DNA of 64,000 nucleotides from Scolanthus callimorphus (GCA_033964015.1 CM066916.1:15540501-15604500); one strand, 5' to 3'; shown: positions 10,061-21,572, counted from the stretch's first letter. Notes: generated from the sequence alone by a model not told the origin. Numbers and translations are program-made.

Positions 10061-10744
10061 TTAAGGTTACTGAGAACCTTCGCGCACCTCCTCGGAAAAA
10101 AAATCATACACGTCCTTAGTTTAACCAAAACATGTCAACCTATATATCGTTGGAAAGCTTATAAAATGGACTAGCAGACTATGACAAAAAGAAATAACTT
10201 TTTGATAAACAGAATTTTTTTGAAGGTTTTATTTAAAATGTGGTTGTGACACTTTCAAGAGCTATCGCTGCCGAACTGCTTGACCTTGACTCCCAAGTAA
10301 AACATTGTTTTAATCCTTGTGTTTCTCAAAAACCGTGTCTGCGTTTTTTTAAATTTTGTGTTGTTCAAAAGTTATGGAACTTTTAAATTTCCAAGGTCAA
10401 ATTTTATAGAAAATTTTAAAAAATCATAACTTTTGAAGTAAACAAAAATTTTAAAAAACGCAGACACGGTTTTGAGAAACACCTTTAAGGATTAAAACGC
10501 TATGTTTCTTGGGAGTCAAGGTCAAGCAGTTCGACGGCGATAGCTCTTGAAAATGTCACACTCAATTTTTTTATAAAAGCTTTAAAAAAATTCTGTTTAA
10601 TAAAAAGTTACTTCTTTTTGCCATAGCCTGCTAGTCCATTCTATAAGCTTTCCAACGATATATAGGTTGACATGTTTTGGTTAAACTAAGGACGAGTATG
10701 ATTTTTTTTCTGAGGACGTGCGCGAAGGTTCTCAGTAACCTTAA
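10061..10744. mobile_element. 684-bp palindrome bounded by TTAA
   Basis: Two arms of about 310 bp face each other: TTAAGGTTACTGAGAACC at the left and GGTTCTCAGTAACCTTAA at the right, with matching interiors such as AAACGCAGACACGGTTTT. TTAA at both edges resembles the piggyBac-type target site. It has no coding capacity. Confidence 0.85.
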
Positions 10745-10952
10745 ATAATACAAAGACAGCACACCGCCTGCAAATAGCATAGCTAGTCCCGAGGCAGGCG
10801 GTGAGAGGACAAAGAAGCAGAGAGAGACGAAGGGTAAAAACGTGAAAAAAAAAACCGCTAATAACAAGCGAAAAAGAGAAGGATGTAAATTGTTCAAAGT
10901 TTCAGAAATAGAAAATAACAATTATTTGATTTTATTCATTTCATTAATTAAT

Positions 10953-11096
10953 AATGGTAATTGAACTGAGTGGAGTGCAATTTGGTCTGAAATCATACGC
11001 GTGATTTCAAAATCTAACGAGCGCGTAGCGCGAGTTTGATTTGAAATCACAAGTATGATTTCAGACCAAAATTGCACGACACGAAGTTCAATTACC
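10953..11096. repeat. Short foldback element
   Basis: GGTAATTGAACT at the left and AGTTCAATTACC at the right enclose mirrored GGTCTGAAATCAT and ATGATTTCAGACC blocks. Confidence 0.75.
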
Positions 11097-11098
11097 AC

Positions 11099-12253
11099 TT
11101 TATTATATCCATTTTGAAATCACATTCTAGGCCAGAGGATTCTATCATTTTATTTTCTTGTAACCGGAAATGCCTCACAATAACATTGTATGCAAAACGA
11201 ACTCATTATATGCAGAAATTGTCATGTGACAAACAAAACGATTTCAATCACTCATAATCTGCAAAGTTCATTCAGAGTTGAGATCACTCATGTTTAAAAT
11301 TTACACCATACACAATTCAACAAAGTAATTGTCATTGTCTGACACAAGGAAGGAATGCTCGTCGCTTTTATTGTGGCCTTGGAGATGGAGTGGAAGAGTG
11401 GAGTTGGAGACGTGGAAATATTGAACTAGTTTTGCGATGGAACTGTGACTTTGCTGAGCGAAAGCTGACTTGCGAAGGCATAAAACCAAAACTTGGCTGC
11501 AAATTATGCTTGGAAGCCATGAGCTCTATTGCTAAATTTCATCACTTGCTGCATCTGGCTGTGGATGGTAGTGCTCTTCATGTTTGAAGAGAGTGGAGTT
11601 TGATAGATATGAGCAAGGTGATTTTCAAGATGGCGGCATCATTTCACTATCACTATCAGCTGTGAATTTGCGAAACACTTTCATCCAGCTTTGTGTTAAC
11701 TGGGAAGTGTTCTTATTGATCACTTTAGACTTCAGCTCTTCTACCACATTGTCTACCGGAAAGCATGTAAAATCATCATCTTTTGATTTTGTGGAATTTG
11801 CTGTTGTTTGTTTTTCGGTGGACTCGGATTCCTGGACTCGGGACCGGAATTTTGCACCAGACGTGCTGGATTATTCCCTTGAAAATCCTCCGTATTGTCG
11901 TGAAACTGATATCATACTCTGGAAAATCGACAGATAAAGAGGTACTGTAAATAGTTAACGTTTTATACATAGTTTTATACATAGTTTTTCTTTTCAAGCA
12001 GAAGAAGAAAGGGGAGAATTTCCCCAAAATATTGCAGGAAGATGGTTTTCCTGACATTATTTTCCTGTAATCTGATTGGTCACTGCCTTTTAACCCTGAA
12101 ATCTGATTGGCTGATTGATTTTGTGCTTCATTTTGATTGGCTGAGAAAAAGATGCGATTTAGACTCAAAAGGATGCGATTTGGGAATAAATCGCACTGTT
12201 GTAAGCCAATCAGATTGCAGCGATTGACAGTGATTTCAAAATGGATATAATAA
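11099..12253. mobile_element. Candidate 1.15-kb element with 24-bp inverted ends
   Basis: TTTATTATATCCATTTTGAA at the left is matched by its complement at 12,234-12,253. The interior contains plus- and minus-strand frames of about 120 codons without recognisable domains. It could instead be two related repeat ends flanking unrelated sequence. Confidence 0.45.
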
Positions 12254-12296
12254 ATATAGAAATATCAGCATAACTATCCTGTTCTTCCAGGATACT

Positions 12297-12440
12297 AAAT
12301 AGTTATTGGATAGCTCTGAGTTATTGGATAGTTCTTATTTGTCAGATGGTTCTAGGTTAACGAATAGTTCTGAGTTTTGGGATACCTAGTTCTGAGTTTT
12401 GGGATAGTTCTGAGTTTTGGGATATTTCAGAGTTATCAGG
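12297..12440. repeat. Minisatellite (about 22 bp, ATAGTTCTGAGTTTTGGG)
   Basis: Five to six imperfect units, the best of which are nearly identical. It is the same motif as at 9,957-10,022, so the two short arrays bracket the palindromic block. Confidence 0.8.
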
Positions 12441-12669
12441 TTAGATAGTGAGAGTCTCCATGCAAGTGTCAGATAAGCGGAGCCAGGTCTCCTCTCCCGT
12501 ATCTTATATAGCACAATGGGACCAGTGAGAATGTAACACTATTTTGGAAAACTTTGAAATTCAGTTTCTCGGGTCTCCATTACAATTTTTACCACTGCTT
12601 ATTTCTTTCATGGTAACCTTCAAAATCATACCAAAATATAGGTATCAAAGTTTTTAGTGACAACATTTT

Positions 12670-12815
12670 AAAAATAACCTGTATAACCATGGGAAAAATA
12701 ACTGAATTTCCCATGGTAGAAGAATGGGCTATCCATGTGAATTCCAACACTTCCCATGCGTGTACCATGGGATATTCAGCTTTTCCCATGGAATTTCTGC
12801 AGAGGATTTTGGGTG
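12670..12815. repeat. Cluster of CCCATGG-containing inverted motifs
   Basis: CCATGGGAAAAATAACTGAA, TTTCCCATGGTAGAA, ACCATGGGATATTCAGC and TTTTCCCATGGAA occur within 150 bp in alternating orientation. It is probably a decayed foldback. Confidence 0.5.
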
Positions 12816-12919
12816 GTCAAAATGCAGTGATCCTCCCTCTATAAGTAAAATGATTAACGTGATCCCCCCGACCCCTATTGGACCTAGTAGAAGACAATTT
12901 ACAGATAGAGGGGATTCGA

Positions 12920-13345
12920 ACTTTTTCTTCGTTGCGCGGGAAGCGCGCCCTAATTTTGATAAACGCATTTAATGAAGCCTCAGAGAAAGTGTAGATGAAC
13001 ATTCCGTTTTTTGTGTGTAAAGTAAACAAATCCTGTTTTATTATTCATGCGCGCAACTGCGCGCCGAAATGACGAAATTCTTATTATTCATTTGCGTGAA
13101 GAGCGCGGCCCAAATGACGAATTTCTATGCGTGTAACGTCGAACTCACGCTTACTCTTCTTTCGAAAATAGTGACTGCCCGCCAGGCCTATCACTGTAGG
13201 GCATTTTTGGGTAGAGTTTGTTTTTCCTCGCCAAGATACACTTGTTCTTGTGAACGGTGCTAAGGTAGTGTCTTCGTTGCGCGAGTTGCCAAAGACTATA
13301 TTAGATGATATTCTTTATGCGCGTGAAGCGCGCCGAAATGTTTAT
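12920..13345. repeat. Dispersed GCGCG-rich short repeats
   Basis: Variants of TTGCGCGGGAAGCGCGCC and ATGCGCGTGAAGCGCGCC recur about five times, some followed by GAAATGACGAA. The right end abuts the LTR retrotransposon. Confidence 0.5.
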
Positions 13346-13349
13346 TATG

Positions 13350-13635
13350 TGTCGTGAATGTAGTTTTAGCTTGATTTTAATAAGATGGATCTCTGAACGC
13401 TTGCTTACAGTTCGCAACTCGGAACTCACAACTGACTCTCTTTTCCAAACAGCGTGTTCTGAAATCTTATACTAGCGTCTATTTGCTTTACGAATCGGTT
13501 GGCTTGGCGTCTATTTGCTTCCTGGATAATGGCGATATTTCCGGTAAATCACTTTGTTAATTAAAACTACCTAAATTAATCAAAAATTAGAGATTTGCAT
13601 AAAATGACTAAGATCAATTCGGTCAATCTCCGACA
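13350..13635 (-). repeat. 3' LTR of the BEL/Pao element
   Basis: 286 bp. Read on the minus strand it begins TGTCGGAGATTG and ends TTCACGACA. It matches the other LTR except for one 18-20-base block, two single-T length changes and one substitution. Confidence 0.95.
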
Positions 13636-13648
13636 CACTCCCCCATAT
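13636..13648 (-). promoter_or_regulatory. Candidate polypurine tract
   Basis: On the minus strand TATATGGGGGAGTG lies directly before the 3' LTR, the expected place for the plus-strand primer of reverse transcription. Confidence 0.6.
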
Positions 13649-13783
13649 ATTCTTGTCAAAGATATATGTACACTGAGGAGATCGAAAACTATAATAATGT
13701 CAAAATTGTCTCTGAGCGTCTCGATATGTAAAAGGCAAAAGTTCAATGTTCAAATTTACACGAATGTACAGCATGCCTCTCGT

Positions 13784-14170
13784 TCACATGCTCTCCTCGT
13801 CTTCTGTAATATCTTGCATCCGTAGTCTTGCGGCTGCCGCAGCATCAGGCTGTGGCCTCGCGGGATAATCGCACTTTAGCTCTGGTGGATAAAGGTGTTG
13901 TACTGGGAGTTCTATGTATGATTTTCCAGCGCGTAATTTCACCCCTCGCACTTCTCCGTCCTTGCCAGTAATTAACGAGTTCACGATTCCCATTTGCCAT
14001 TTGCCGCGGTTTTTCTCTTCGGATTTCACGATAACCACTTCGCCGACCGAAGGCTTGTCGTTCGGCGTTTCGACCTTGGCACGATGACGTTCCCGAAGGC
14101 CGCGCAGGTACTCGTCTGTCCAACGTTTCCATATCGCATCTTTACATTTAAGAAGATGCTTGGCCCGCTT
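13784..14170 (-). pseudogene. BEL/Pao C-terminal DUF5641-like region
   Basis: Frames at 14,132 and below encode W-K-R-W-x-D-E-Y-L followed by G-E-V-V-I-V, then R-G-K-W-Q-M-G and a DGEVRG stretch, the pattern of the domain that ends BEL/Pao integrases. It is out of frame with the integrase core because of a break near 14,165. The frame stops at 13,784, before the polypurine tract. Confidence 0.8.
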
Positions 14171-14651
14171 TGCGCAGTTCTGTGTCTTGTTGGTGATGTG
14201 CTTGTAACTCCGGCAGCGTGTTACTCTTGGTGAAGAGAAGCGAGTTCGGCGTCAGCAGTGGAAGCTGCACGTCATCCTCGACGTAGCTCAGCGGCCTGTT
14301 GTTCAGCGTGATTTCAACATCTAGTAGAATCTCCTGTAGCTCTTTCCAGTGCAACATTCCGTTAGCGATAGACTTGTGCAAGGCTGCTTTAACGAGACCT
14401 ATCATCCTCTCGAACTGTCCGCCCCACCATGGCGCGCGGCTGAGGTTGAACTGCCAGCGGATCTGATTAGCAGAGAGGTAGCCTTGTAGGCGTTCATCAC
14501 TCATGACTTGTTTCATCCACTTCGCCGCTCCCACAAATGTCCGTCCGTTATCCGAGTAAATGCGGTCTGGCCTTCCGCGGCGCGAGATGAATTGCTCGAG
14601 ACTATGGAGGCAGTCGGGAGTCTCTAAGCTTGGTAGAAGATTAAGGTACAC
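14148..14651 (-). pseudogene. BEL/Pao integrase core (part)
   Basis: This frame carries RPDRIYSDNGRTF with the second catalytic Asp, then a W-x-F-x-x-x-x-A-P-W-x-G-G-x-x-E-R motif with the catalytic Glu, as expected for a DDE integrase. It is separated from the first part of the core by a frame change near 14,655. Confidence 0.9.
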
Positions 14652-15034
14652 TCCCTAGTCAGGCTGCAAGAGTACAGCAACACGTACGCCTTGCCCTCTC
14701 GTTGTCCTGTCACTCGGTACTTGATCGGTCCTGCGAAGTCTACTCCGATGACTTGATAGGCGCTGGTTCCTTGCGTTCTTGTAGCTGGTAGGTCTGCAGG
14801 CGGCGGGGCCGAGTATGCCACAGCTTGAAAGCGCTTACAGCCATGACATTTATTCCGCACCTTTCTCACGAGCTGTCGTAGCCTTGGGATCCAGTAGGTT
14901 TCTCGCACTTTCGCCATAGTGAGCCCCACTCCCCATGGAGAGTGCGCAAGTGCGCCTCCTCTACTATGCGCAGTGTATACAGATGTGTGTCTGGTAGGTA
15001 AACTGGATAATGTCCCTGGACTCTTCCTCTGCAC
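14624..15034 (-). pseudogene. BEL/Pao integrase, zinc-binding and first catalytic segment
   Basis: The frame holds YWIPRLRQLVRKV then CHGCKRF, the CxxC half of the HHCC integrase zinc finger, and VIGVDFAGPI with the first catalytic Asp. The histidine half lies in the preceding frame, so a break near 14,940 splits the finger. Confidence 0.9.
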
Positions 15035-15675
15035 TCGAGTAGACCGTCTTCATTGGGTTGTAAATTCAGCGCTACTCGTTCGTCTGAAAGATCACAGCTA
15101 TTCTGGGCTTGTTTGATCCAAAAGTATCTCTGAATCTCGGTTTCCTCAGTTATTAAAGGCCCAGTCCGATTCTTCACCCCTCTCTTGCGGCTTAGACTGT
15201 TGTGTGCAAATCTGCGCATCCAGCAGCATATTCTGATGGCCTTTTGTAGCGGGTATTTCACGATGAGCTCGTCGATTTCGTTGCGCTCCAACACAGCTAT
15301 AGACAGTACTTGTTTAACCAACTTAGCTTCCGCTTTGCTTTCCACTGATGGTTCGAGAACGACGTTTGTAGGCCAGCATCCTGGGTTTGACAGCCACTCT
15401 GGCCCTTTCCACCACAGGTCAGCATTCACAACACTCCCCCCTCGGCTTCCTAGGTCAGCGGGATTATCTTTCGTCGGTACGTGATGCCATGTGACGCCTT
15501 GATGACTGTTGATTTTACGAACTCGGTTGGATACAAACTGCTTGTATTCGCCTTGGTTGTTTATCCAGTAGAGCGCAACTGTACTATCGAGCCAGCAGTG
15601 CAGACCGCTGACCGGAAGTCCATCAAGTGTTCTCTTGACATTGTCAATTAAGTTAATTGCCATATGACCAGCCAC
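14866..15675 (-). pseudogene. BEL/Pao RNase H-like region and start of integrase
   Basis: Contains LHCWLDSTVALYWI and WHHVPTKDNPADLGSRG, typical of the segment after the reverse transcriptase in BEL/Pao polyproteins, then the H-containing start of the integrase zinc finger. The listed start codon is arbitrary. A frame change near 15,713 separates it from the reverse transcriptase frame. Confidence 0.9.
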
Positions 15676-17744
15676 TAACTCAAAGCGTGGTATTGTAAGG
15701 CCTTGTTTAGCAGTCTTGCTTTAGCCGCCACCAGCCCTTGATTAACCCCGGACTCTTGCTTGACGACGGCGTAAACACAAGCAGCGACTCCGTGCGCTGA
15801 GGCGTCTCCGAACGAGTGCAGCTCTATGCTCTTGATAGCTTCACGATAAGTCACCAACGATCTTGGAACCTCGACTTTCTGTGGGAGAGAGTTTTCCCAC
15901 TTCGACCACACTTTCTTCACATCATCCGAGATCGGTGCATCCCAAGCTATCTTGGCGTCGCATACTTGACGATAAACTAATTTACCGCAAAGAGTTGTGG
16001 GTGATAAAAGTCCCAAGGGATCATAAACTTTAGCGAGCTTCGCTAAAATCCCTCGCTTCGTTGGCGCAAAGTCCCCTTGCGGTACTGTCACACTCAGCTT
16101 GTCTTCTCTTGTTTGCCAGCCAAGCCCGAGTAAGCTGCATTCCTCGTCGGCTGGTACTCCTAATTCTTGTTTGGCGTAAGTTGGATCCTCGCTCGCAGTT
16201 CCCTCAGACTCGAGCTCCTTGGCGTTGGAGTGCCACTTGTGCGGCTTGAAGCCGGCGTCTTGAAATATTGTTGTAGCTTTCTCCTTGAATTCTCTTGCTT
16301 CCTTCACGGTACATGCGCCGGAAATTAAATCGTCTACGTAAAGTTCCTTTCTGATCCGTGAGACCACTTCAGGTTCTTTGCCTTCCCAGTTATCCAGATG
16401 AGCTTCGATTACTCCCCCAAGCAGGAATGGAGATGGCGCAAGACCAAACAATGCTCTCGTCAACCTTAGTGTTTGTACAGGAGAATGTTCATTTGTACGC
16501 CAATGAAACCGCATTGCATCACGGTCGCATTCTCTCACGCGTACTTGTAAAAATGCTTTCTGCAGATCACCGGTTATGGCTACCAGGTTGAATCTTCCTC
16601 GAACTAGTACGTCCCAAATCTTGTTCTGTAATGGCGGTCCTTTGTGCAGACAGTCATTGAGTGATGGTGCTTCACTGTGTTCCCTCGCTGACCCGTCGTA
16701 CACAATACGACATTTAGTACTTTGCGCCTGGGCACGTAAGACGGGTTTGTGGGGGATGTAGAATTCCCTGCCTACGCTCGGTTCCTTAGCGACCTCTACT
16801 ATTCCTTCCGCCCTTTGTTCTTCTATTATCTCCGCGTACTTTGCTGTGAGATCTTGTCGCTCAAGTTTCTTAGTTAAACTAGCCAATCGCCGCAAACTCC
16901 CTTGTTTGTTGTTCGGTAATGGAGGATCGTCTCCTTTCCAAGGTAATCCTGTCTCATACCAGCCGCTCGCGTCACGTGTCAACTGTTCCTTAAATTCCTG
17001 ATAAACAGTATCTTGACAGTTAGATGGTGTATCCTCAAGCCCCAGAACATCAAGTTTACAAAGTTCCTCGTAATCTGTTTGAGAGGCTTGACACAATAAC
17101 ATGCTTGACACATCGATGGGCTCCTTGCCTGGTGAAATGATTGTCCATCCATAGCGAGTTAATTCAGCGACTGGTTGTCCTGGCAACCCAATCCTTGGCG
17201 CAGTGTCAGTTTTTATCCTGGCGTAATCACTTGCTCCCAAAATGATGTGAATCGGCAGTTTGTCCTTTGTACTTGTATCGAGTAGTTCGATCCCTTGTAA
17301 GTGCGAATTATCTTCGACTAGTTGTTGGTATTTTGGGTTGTCTATAAACAACAGTTCTCCCTTATTCACTTTCGTAACTTGAATTTCCATTTCGTAATCG
17401 CTTCCGATAGACCTGACGCTGATGTCCGCTAACTCTACTTCCCGCGTCGTAGATCCCAGCATCATTTCGATTTTACGCACTTCGCGATTGACGTGGCGCT
17501 TGCTTAGCCGATCTAGTAAAGCGGCTGAAGCGTAACTACTGCCTGCACCCGTGTCCAACAAAGCGCGGCATTTGACTCCTTCGACTTCTACAACAACAAC
17601 AGGATAAACAACTTGCCCGTCCGGGATTCCTGTGGCCACAAGTAGCGGGCTTCCACTTACGTCGACTTGCGTATTATCGCAGATCGAAGTGTGATGCCTC
17701 TGATTACATAGCACAGTTCCATTTACTTCGACAGTCACCAACAC
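15675..17744 (-). pseudogene. BEL/Pao aspartic protease and reverse transcriptase
   Basis: This 689-codon frame begins inside the gag zinc-knuckle region. A DUF1758-type aspartic protease motif, DTGAGSS, lies at residues 64-70. The reverse transcriptase has GDLQKAF (391-397), LFGLAPSPF and the catalytic YVDD at 469-472. This is the longest intact part of the element. It ends early at a frame change near 15,713. Confidence 0.95.
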
Positions 17745-18558
17745 GATGTTGTGGTCTTGTGCAATTAAAGCAAAGTTTTTCTTTGATTAATATCTGCTTT
17801 CTTTTCTTGATATCTGTGACTTGATCACATTCAGCTCCTTTGTGTCCTCCACTACAATAAACACAAATTAGTGCTGGCGTTCCGGCTCGTTGATTCTGTT
17901 GTAACTCGCCGCCAGCGGCTCGCGTTTGAAAAACGCGTGTTGAACGTGGATGAGAATAGTTATTGTTTGGTTTCTTTTCTCCGGTAGTTTCTTCGACGGG
18001 ATTAATTTCCACCCAGCGCTTGAGTTGATCCAGAAGGTCATTAAAATTCCAGTTACGCCATCCATCGTTGCCTCGTACGATATCTGACTTTATGTTTTTC
18101 AGCTTATCCAGCGTAGCCCTGACATTTCCCTTGACTTCCTGAAGCCGCCTCAGTGTCTCTAAACTCTGCACGTTGTATCGCAGCGTCTTGTAAAACTCTT
18201 TAACCTTGCGCGGGCTTGTACCATTGATAATCGGCAGAGCCATAATGTTAGTGATATACGCGTTCACAATCTCGCTATCATTACCGTACTCCTCTTCTAG
18301 GATTTCTTCTGCTCTTTCGTATCCACCCGCGGAGAATGGCAATCCATCTACATCTTTCCTTACATCTGGCTCTAGAAGTTCCTTAGGTAGCCGAACTTTG
18401 TTACTGATGAAAGAGTGGATTTGTCGATTTCGATAATGAATTTCCCCCAGAACTAGAGCCAGTTTTCTGTCTTCCCATCGAACTTGGTGATAGACAGTTT
18501 TGGTAGCTTGGCGTGCGAGGTGCTTGTGCTTGTTGGGCTCGGCGATTTCTACGATTCA
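17704..18558 (-). pseudogene. BEL/Pao gag, C-terminal part with zinc knuckles
   Basis: Open after the in-frame TGA at 18,556-18,558. It continues the gag frame and ends with two cysteine-rich zinc-knuckle motifs (CVYCSGGHKGAEC and CFNCTRPQHRVGDC). The frame changes near 17,715 into the protease frame. A programmed shift is possible, but other breaks in the element make a mutation more likely. Confidence 0.85.
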
Positions 18559-18930
18559 AAGGCGGCCTTTTGCTCGAGTATCTCCCACTCGAACTCTAAC
18601 TGCTTGAGCTGTTTTCTTTTCATCTTCTTCGAGTTTTATCATCTGTCCGATCGCTGCTCGCAGCTTGGAACTCGCTCCATCGGCAGATTCTAGCTCCTTT
18701 TCGACGCTGTCGCCCCACTTCTCGATCTCCTCGCCGCTTTCGCCTTTCGCGAATTTCTTCCCTTCATTGTTATCCTTGAGCGTGCTCACTGCCGTTATGC
18801 AGTGGCCTATGGCTGTCAGATGCCGCTCCAGGGCTTGTCGTTCATTTTTGCCGATGACCTCGTTGGTTTTGTGAACTTTGAATTGTAGGGTCTTGAGTTT
18901 TGTTTCCAAATCCTTCACAAGTTTGTCCAT
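18556..18930 (-). pseudogene. BEL/Pao gag, N-terminal part
   Basis: Begins with an ATG at 18,930, just inside the 5' LTR. The 124 codons are lysine- and glutamate-rich and likely helical, then a TGA interrupts the frame. The downstream gag part is in the same phase, so a single stop mutation splits gag. Confidence 0.8.
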
Positions 18931-18991
18931 CTTGAATTAAAAAAGCCTGTTTCGCCGCGTACTTCTCCGATTCTTGCTTTCTTTGAAGCAC

Positions 18992-19009
18992 GTCCCTTCG
19001 TGGTCGCCA
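18992..19009 (-). promoter_or_regulatory. Candidate tRNA primer-binding site
   Basis: Five bases inside the 5' LTR the minus strand reads TGGCGACCACGAAGGG. The TGG start fits pairing with a tRNA 3' CCA end. I cannot identify the tRNA with certainty. Confidence 0.6.
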
Positions 19010-19014
19010 CTTTG

Positions 19015-19280
19015 TGTCGTGAATGTAGTTTTAGCTTGATTTTAATAAGATGGATCTCTGAACGCTTGCTTACAGTTCGCAACTCGGAACTCACAACTAA
19101 CTCTCTTTCCAAACAGCGTGTTCTGAAATCTTATACTAGCGTCTATTTGCTTTACGAATCGGTTGGCTTGGCGTCTATTTGCTTCCTGGATAATGGCGAT
19201 ATTTCCGGTAAATCACTTGTTAATTAAAACTACCTAAATTTGCATAAAATGACTAAGATCAATTCGGTCAATCTCCGACA
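19015..19280 (-). repeat. 5' LTR of the BEL/Pao element
   Basis: 266 bp with TGT...ACA ends, near-identical to the 3' LTR but lacking an 18-20-base block near its start in minus-strand reading. The high similarity suggests a fairly recent insertion. Confidence 0.95.
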
Positions 19281-19284
19281 TATG

Positions 19285-21320
19285 TATTGAGTGAAGTGAA
19301 GTACAAAAATGCAAATGTTAGAGAAGTTGCTGGAATAACTACTTAGAAAAATTCTTGTGGTCCCCCCTTTCAGGGCTTCAGACTTTGAGAGATCCCTCCT
19401 TTCGCTTGCCCCAAAATGAAGTGATCCCCCTAAAATCCTAATGACCGGTCCCTAAAGCGAGAAAAAAATCAGCAAAACCCAAATCAAAGAAATTCAAAGT
19501 CAAGCATTGTTTTTCGGATGAGTTGAAATCGAGAAAAGAGCATTCGTCTGATTGTTCTTGCACAGATTCTAATAAAACAGTAAAAACTTGCATAGAACCT
19601 GTAATGAAGAACCTGTCAGGCTAAACTTACCCATTTTAGACTCCAATTTTATAAGAACCTTTCAGTGAACATGTAAGATGCCTAACCCTAAAAAAATAGG
19701 TTCTTATACGCGGAATTTCGACCGCCTTTTAGCTGCCAAAGATTAAATCTACAAACAATCGACGCAATCCAGTCCTAATTCCTGTTTCCACATTGCATAT
19801 TTATAATCATATTCGTTAATACGAAGCTCTGTGCGGCGTGACCTATCTTTAAGGTTCAACGAAACAAGACAAGGCAAATACAGGCAGTCTAGACCATTGT
19901 ATTCAAAAATTTAAGATTGATGAATATCCTACCGATTAAGTGCCCGGTTTCGGTTTTGCTGTGTATTTAATTCACAAGAATGCACTTGTAGATTGTTTGA
20001 GATTTTTTTTAGTATTTGTAAATGGCACAAAGCGGAGAAAACACAAATTACAATCGCTATTTCACAATTTTTCAGGACCTTTTAGGATGAGCCAAAGCCT
20101 CTGGTCATAGATTTTTTGTTCAATTAAAATAAACTGAGCCATCCCGCCTTGTGTTCTTTGACATTTTAGAGCATTTTTCCGTATCGAGGGTATTTCACAA
20201 GCTATGAGAGCAGGAAGTGGTCTTGTCACAGCAAATTCATGGAAAAACCGACACATGAGTACCTTGGAACCTTTGCGCGTGCATTTGACAGCACTAATAC
20301 AGGTTGGCACAAAGGAAACGAAGGCCTACGAAGTTATTTATATATAACCAAACTATTAAATATAGTTAGCAAACTAAAAAGTGAAATCACCGAAAGAGCG
20401 AACAAAGCCTGAAACCTCAACGGGACACATTAATTGTCTAAATTTCTGTGGCTACTTTTTCAGTAATCTACATGTATACTGTATTTACTTTTTGCCATAT
20501 TGCCCTCTAATCATGCTGCAAGGCATGATATATATTCGGGTACTTCGAATGAAATAAAGCTTTCTGGCTGCTAAAATGTCTTGCGATAGACATTGCACTT
20601 GTTTTGTGTTTTGTGACAGACTTGCCAAACGTCGACCTCTCTAAAAGCGAGAAGCAAGGCAAGAAGAGTCACAAAAGGTCGTCCTTGGAGGTACGAAACC
20701 TGTCCAATGGTGGTACGATTGTCTAATAGTGGTAAGATTGGTCATTACAGATTCACGAGTAAGAGGGAACGTACCTTTTCGATAATGGATCTTTCCTACC
20801 TACAACTGGCTTGGACGAAAGAGCTATTTAATAGTCAGACCAAACAAAGTAACCCGTCTTTCTTGGCATTATACGAACTTCCATCTCTTGGTGCTCACTT
20901 CCCTCAACAGACTACTTCTTAGAAATCGAACAGGTTCTTAATCCTGTTTTACCGGTTTAAGGTTTTGTCTCACCGACAGACAGTACGTGCGTCACAAATA
21001 ACGTTGCGTGACATGTGGTATCCTATTTTTGAATTTCTTTTTTTATTATTACTATGATTTCTTTACTTTTAATAGACAGAGCGGAAATGAGTTTCTGACT
21101 GATGAATATATAAGCTCAAGATTTTGTACACAACACAAGTAGTCTTTAGACAAAGACACATTTCGAATTTTGATGAAATCAAGAGGGAATGATCTTTAAA
21201 TATTTTAATCAGGCCTTCATGAGAACGACAAAACAACACACGAAAATCCAACGGAAAAAACCCCGCAAAAATGAGGCAAAAAACATGCAAACTCAAAAGT
21301 GTAAGCTCATAAACACTAAT
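19285..21320. other. No gene recognised
   Basis: Mostly AT-rich sequence. An 82-codon minus-strand frame at 20,062-20,310 is not recognisable. A plus-strand AATAAA occurs near 20,553 without a coding exon that I can place before it. Confidence 0.4.
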
Positions 21321-21332
21321 GGTAATATAAGC

Positions 21333-21334
21333 TT

Positions 21335-21367
<33 letters not shown>

Positions 21368-21383
21368 GAGAGAGAGAGAGAGC
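21333..21383. repeat. GA microsatellite
   Basis: An almost pure AG/GA dinucleotide run of about 50 bases with two C interruptions. A similar shorter GA run occurs at 35,779-35,807, also beside the motif described next. Confidence 0.95.
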
Positions 21384-21392
21384 GATAGGACT

Positions 21393-21572
21393 GTGGCGGT
21401 TTTGTAACTTAGGTCTGGCGGTTTTGTAACATTGTGGCGGTTTGGTAACCTGCCCGACTGGCGGTTTGGTAACGTGGCGGTTTTGTAACCTGGCCGTGGC
21501 GGTTTGGTAACCTAGTGGCGGTTTGGTAACCTGTGGCGGTTTTGTAACCGTGGGCGATTGGTACCGATGGGA
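21393..21572 (+). repeat. Minisatellite of GTGGCGGTTTTGTAAC
   Basis: About eight copies of GTGGCGGTTTKGTAAC plus one degenerate copy, all in the same orientation, with spacers of 0-10 bases. Two forms alternate irregularly (TTTTG and TTTGG). The same 16-mer occurs at 35,189, 35,579 and, inverted, 35,752. Confidence 0.9.

Larger units (their letters stand above)
13346..19284 (-). mobile_element. BEL/Pao LTR retrotransposon, full-length but defective
   Basis: A 5.93-kb element on the minus strand bounded by LTRs at 13,350-13,635 and 19,015-19,280. A TATG target duplication lies at 13,346-13,349 and 19,281-19,284. The gene order gag, aspartic protease, reverse transcriptase, RNase H-like region, integrase and a C-terminal DUF5641-like region is that of BEL/Pao. 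The coding frame is broken by one in-frame stop in gag and by at least five frame changes (near 17,715, 15,713, 14,940, 14,655 and 14,165). No single protein can be made, so the copy looks inactive unless the indels are sequencing errors. Confidence 0.95.

Noticed and set aside
11584..11937. 117-codon plus-strand frame
   Set aside because: It lies inside the candidate inverted-end element at 11,099-12,253, has overlapping frames on the other strand and no domain.
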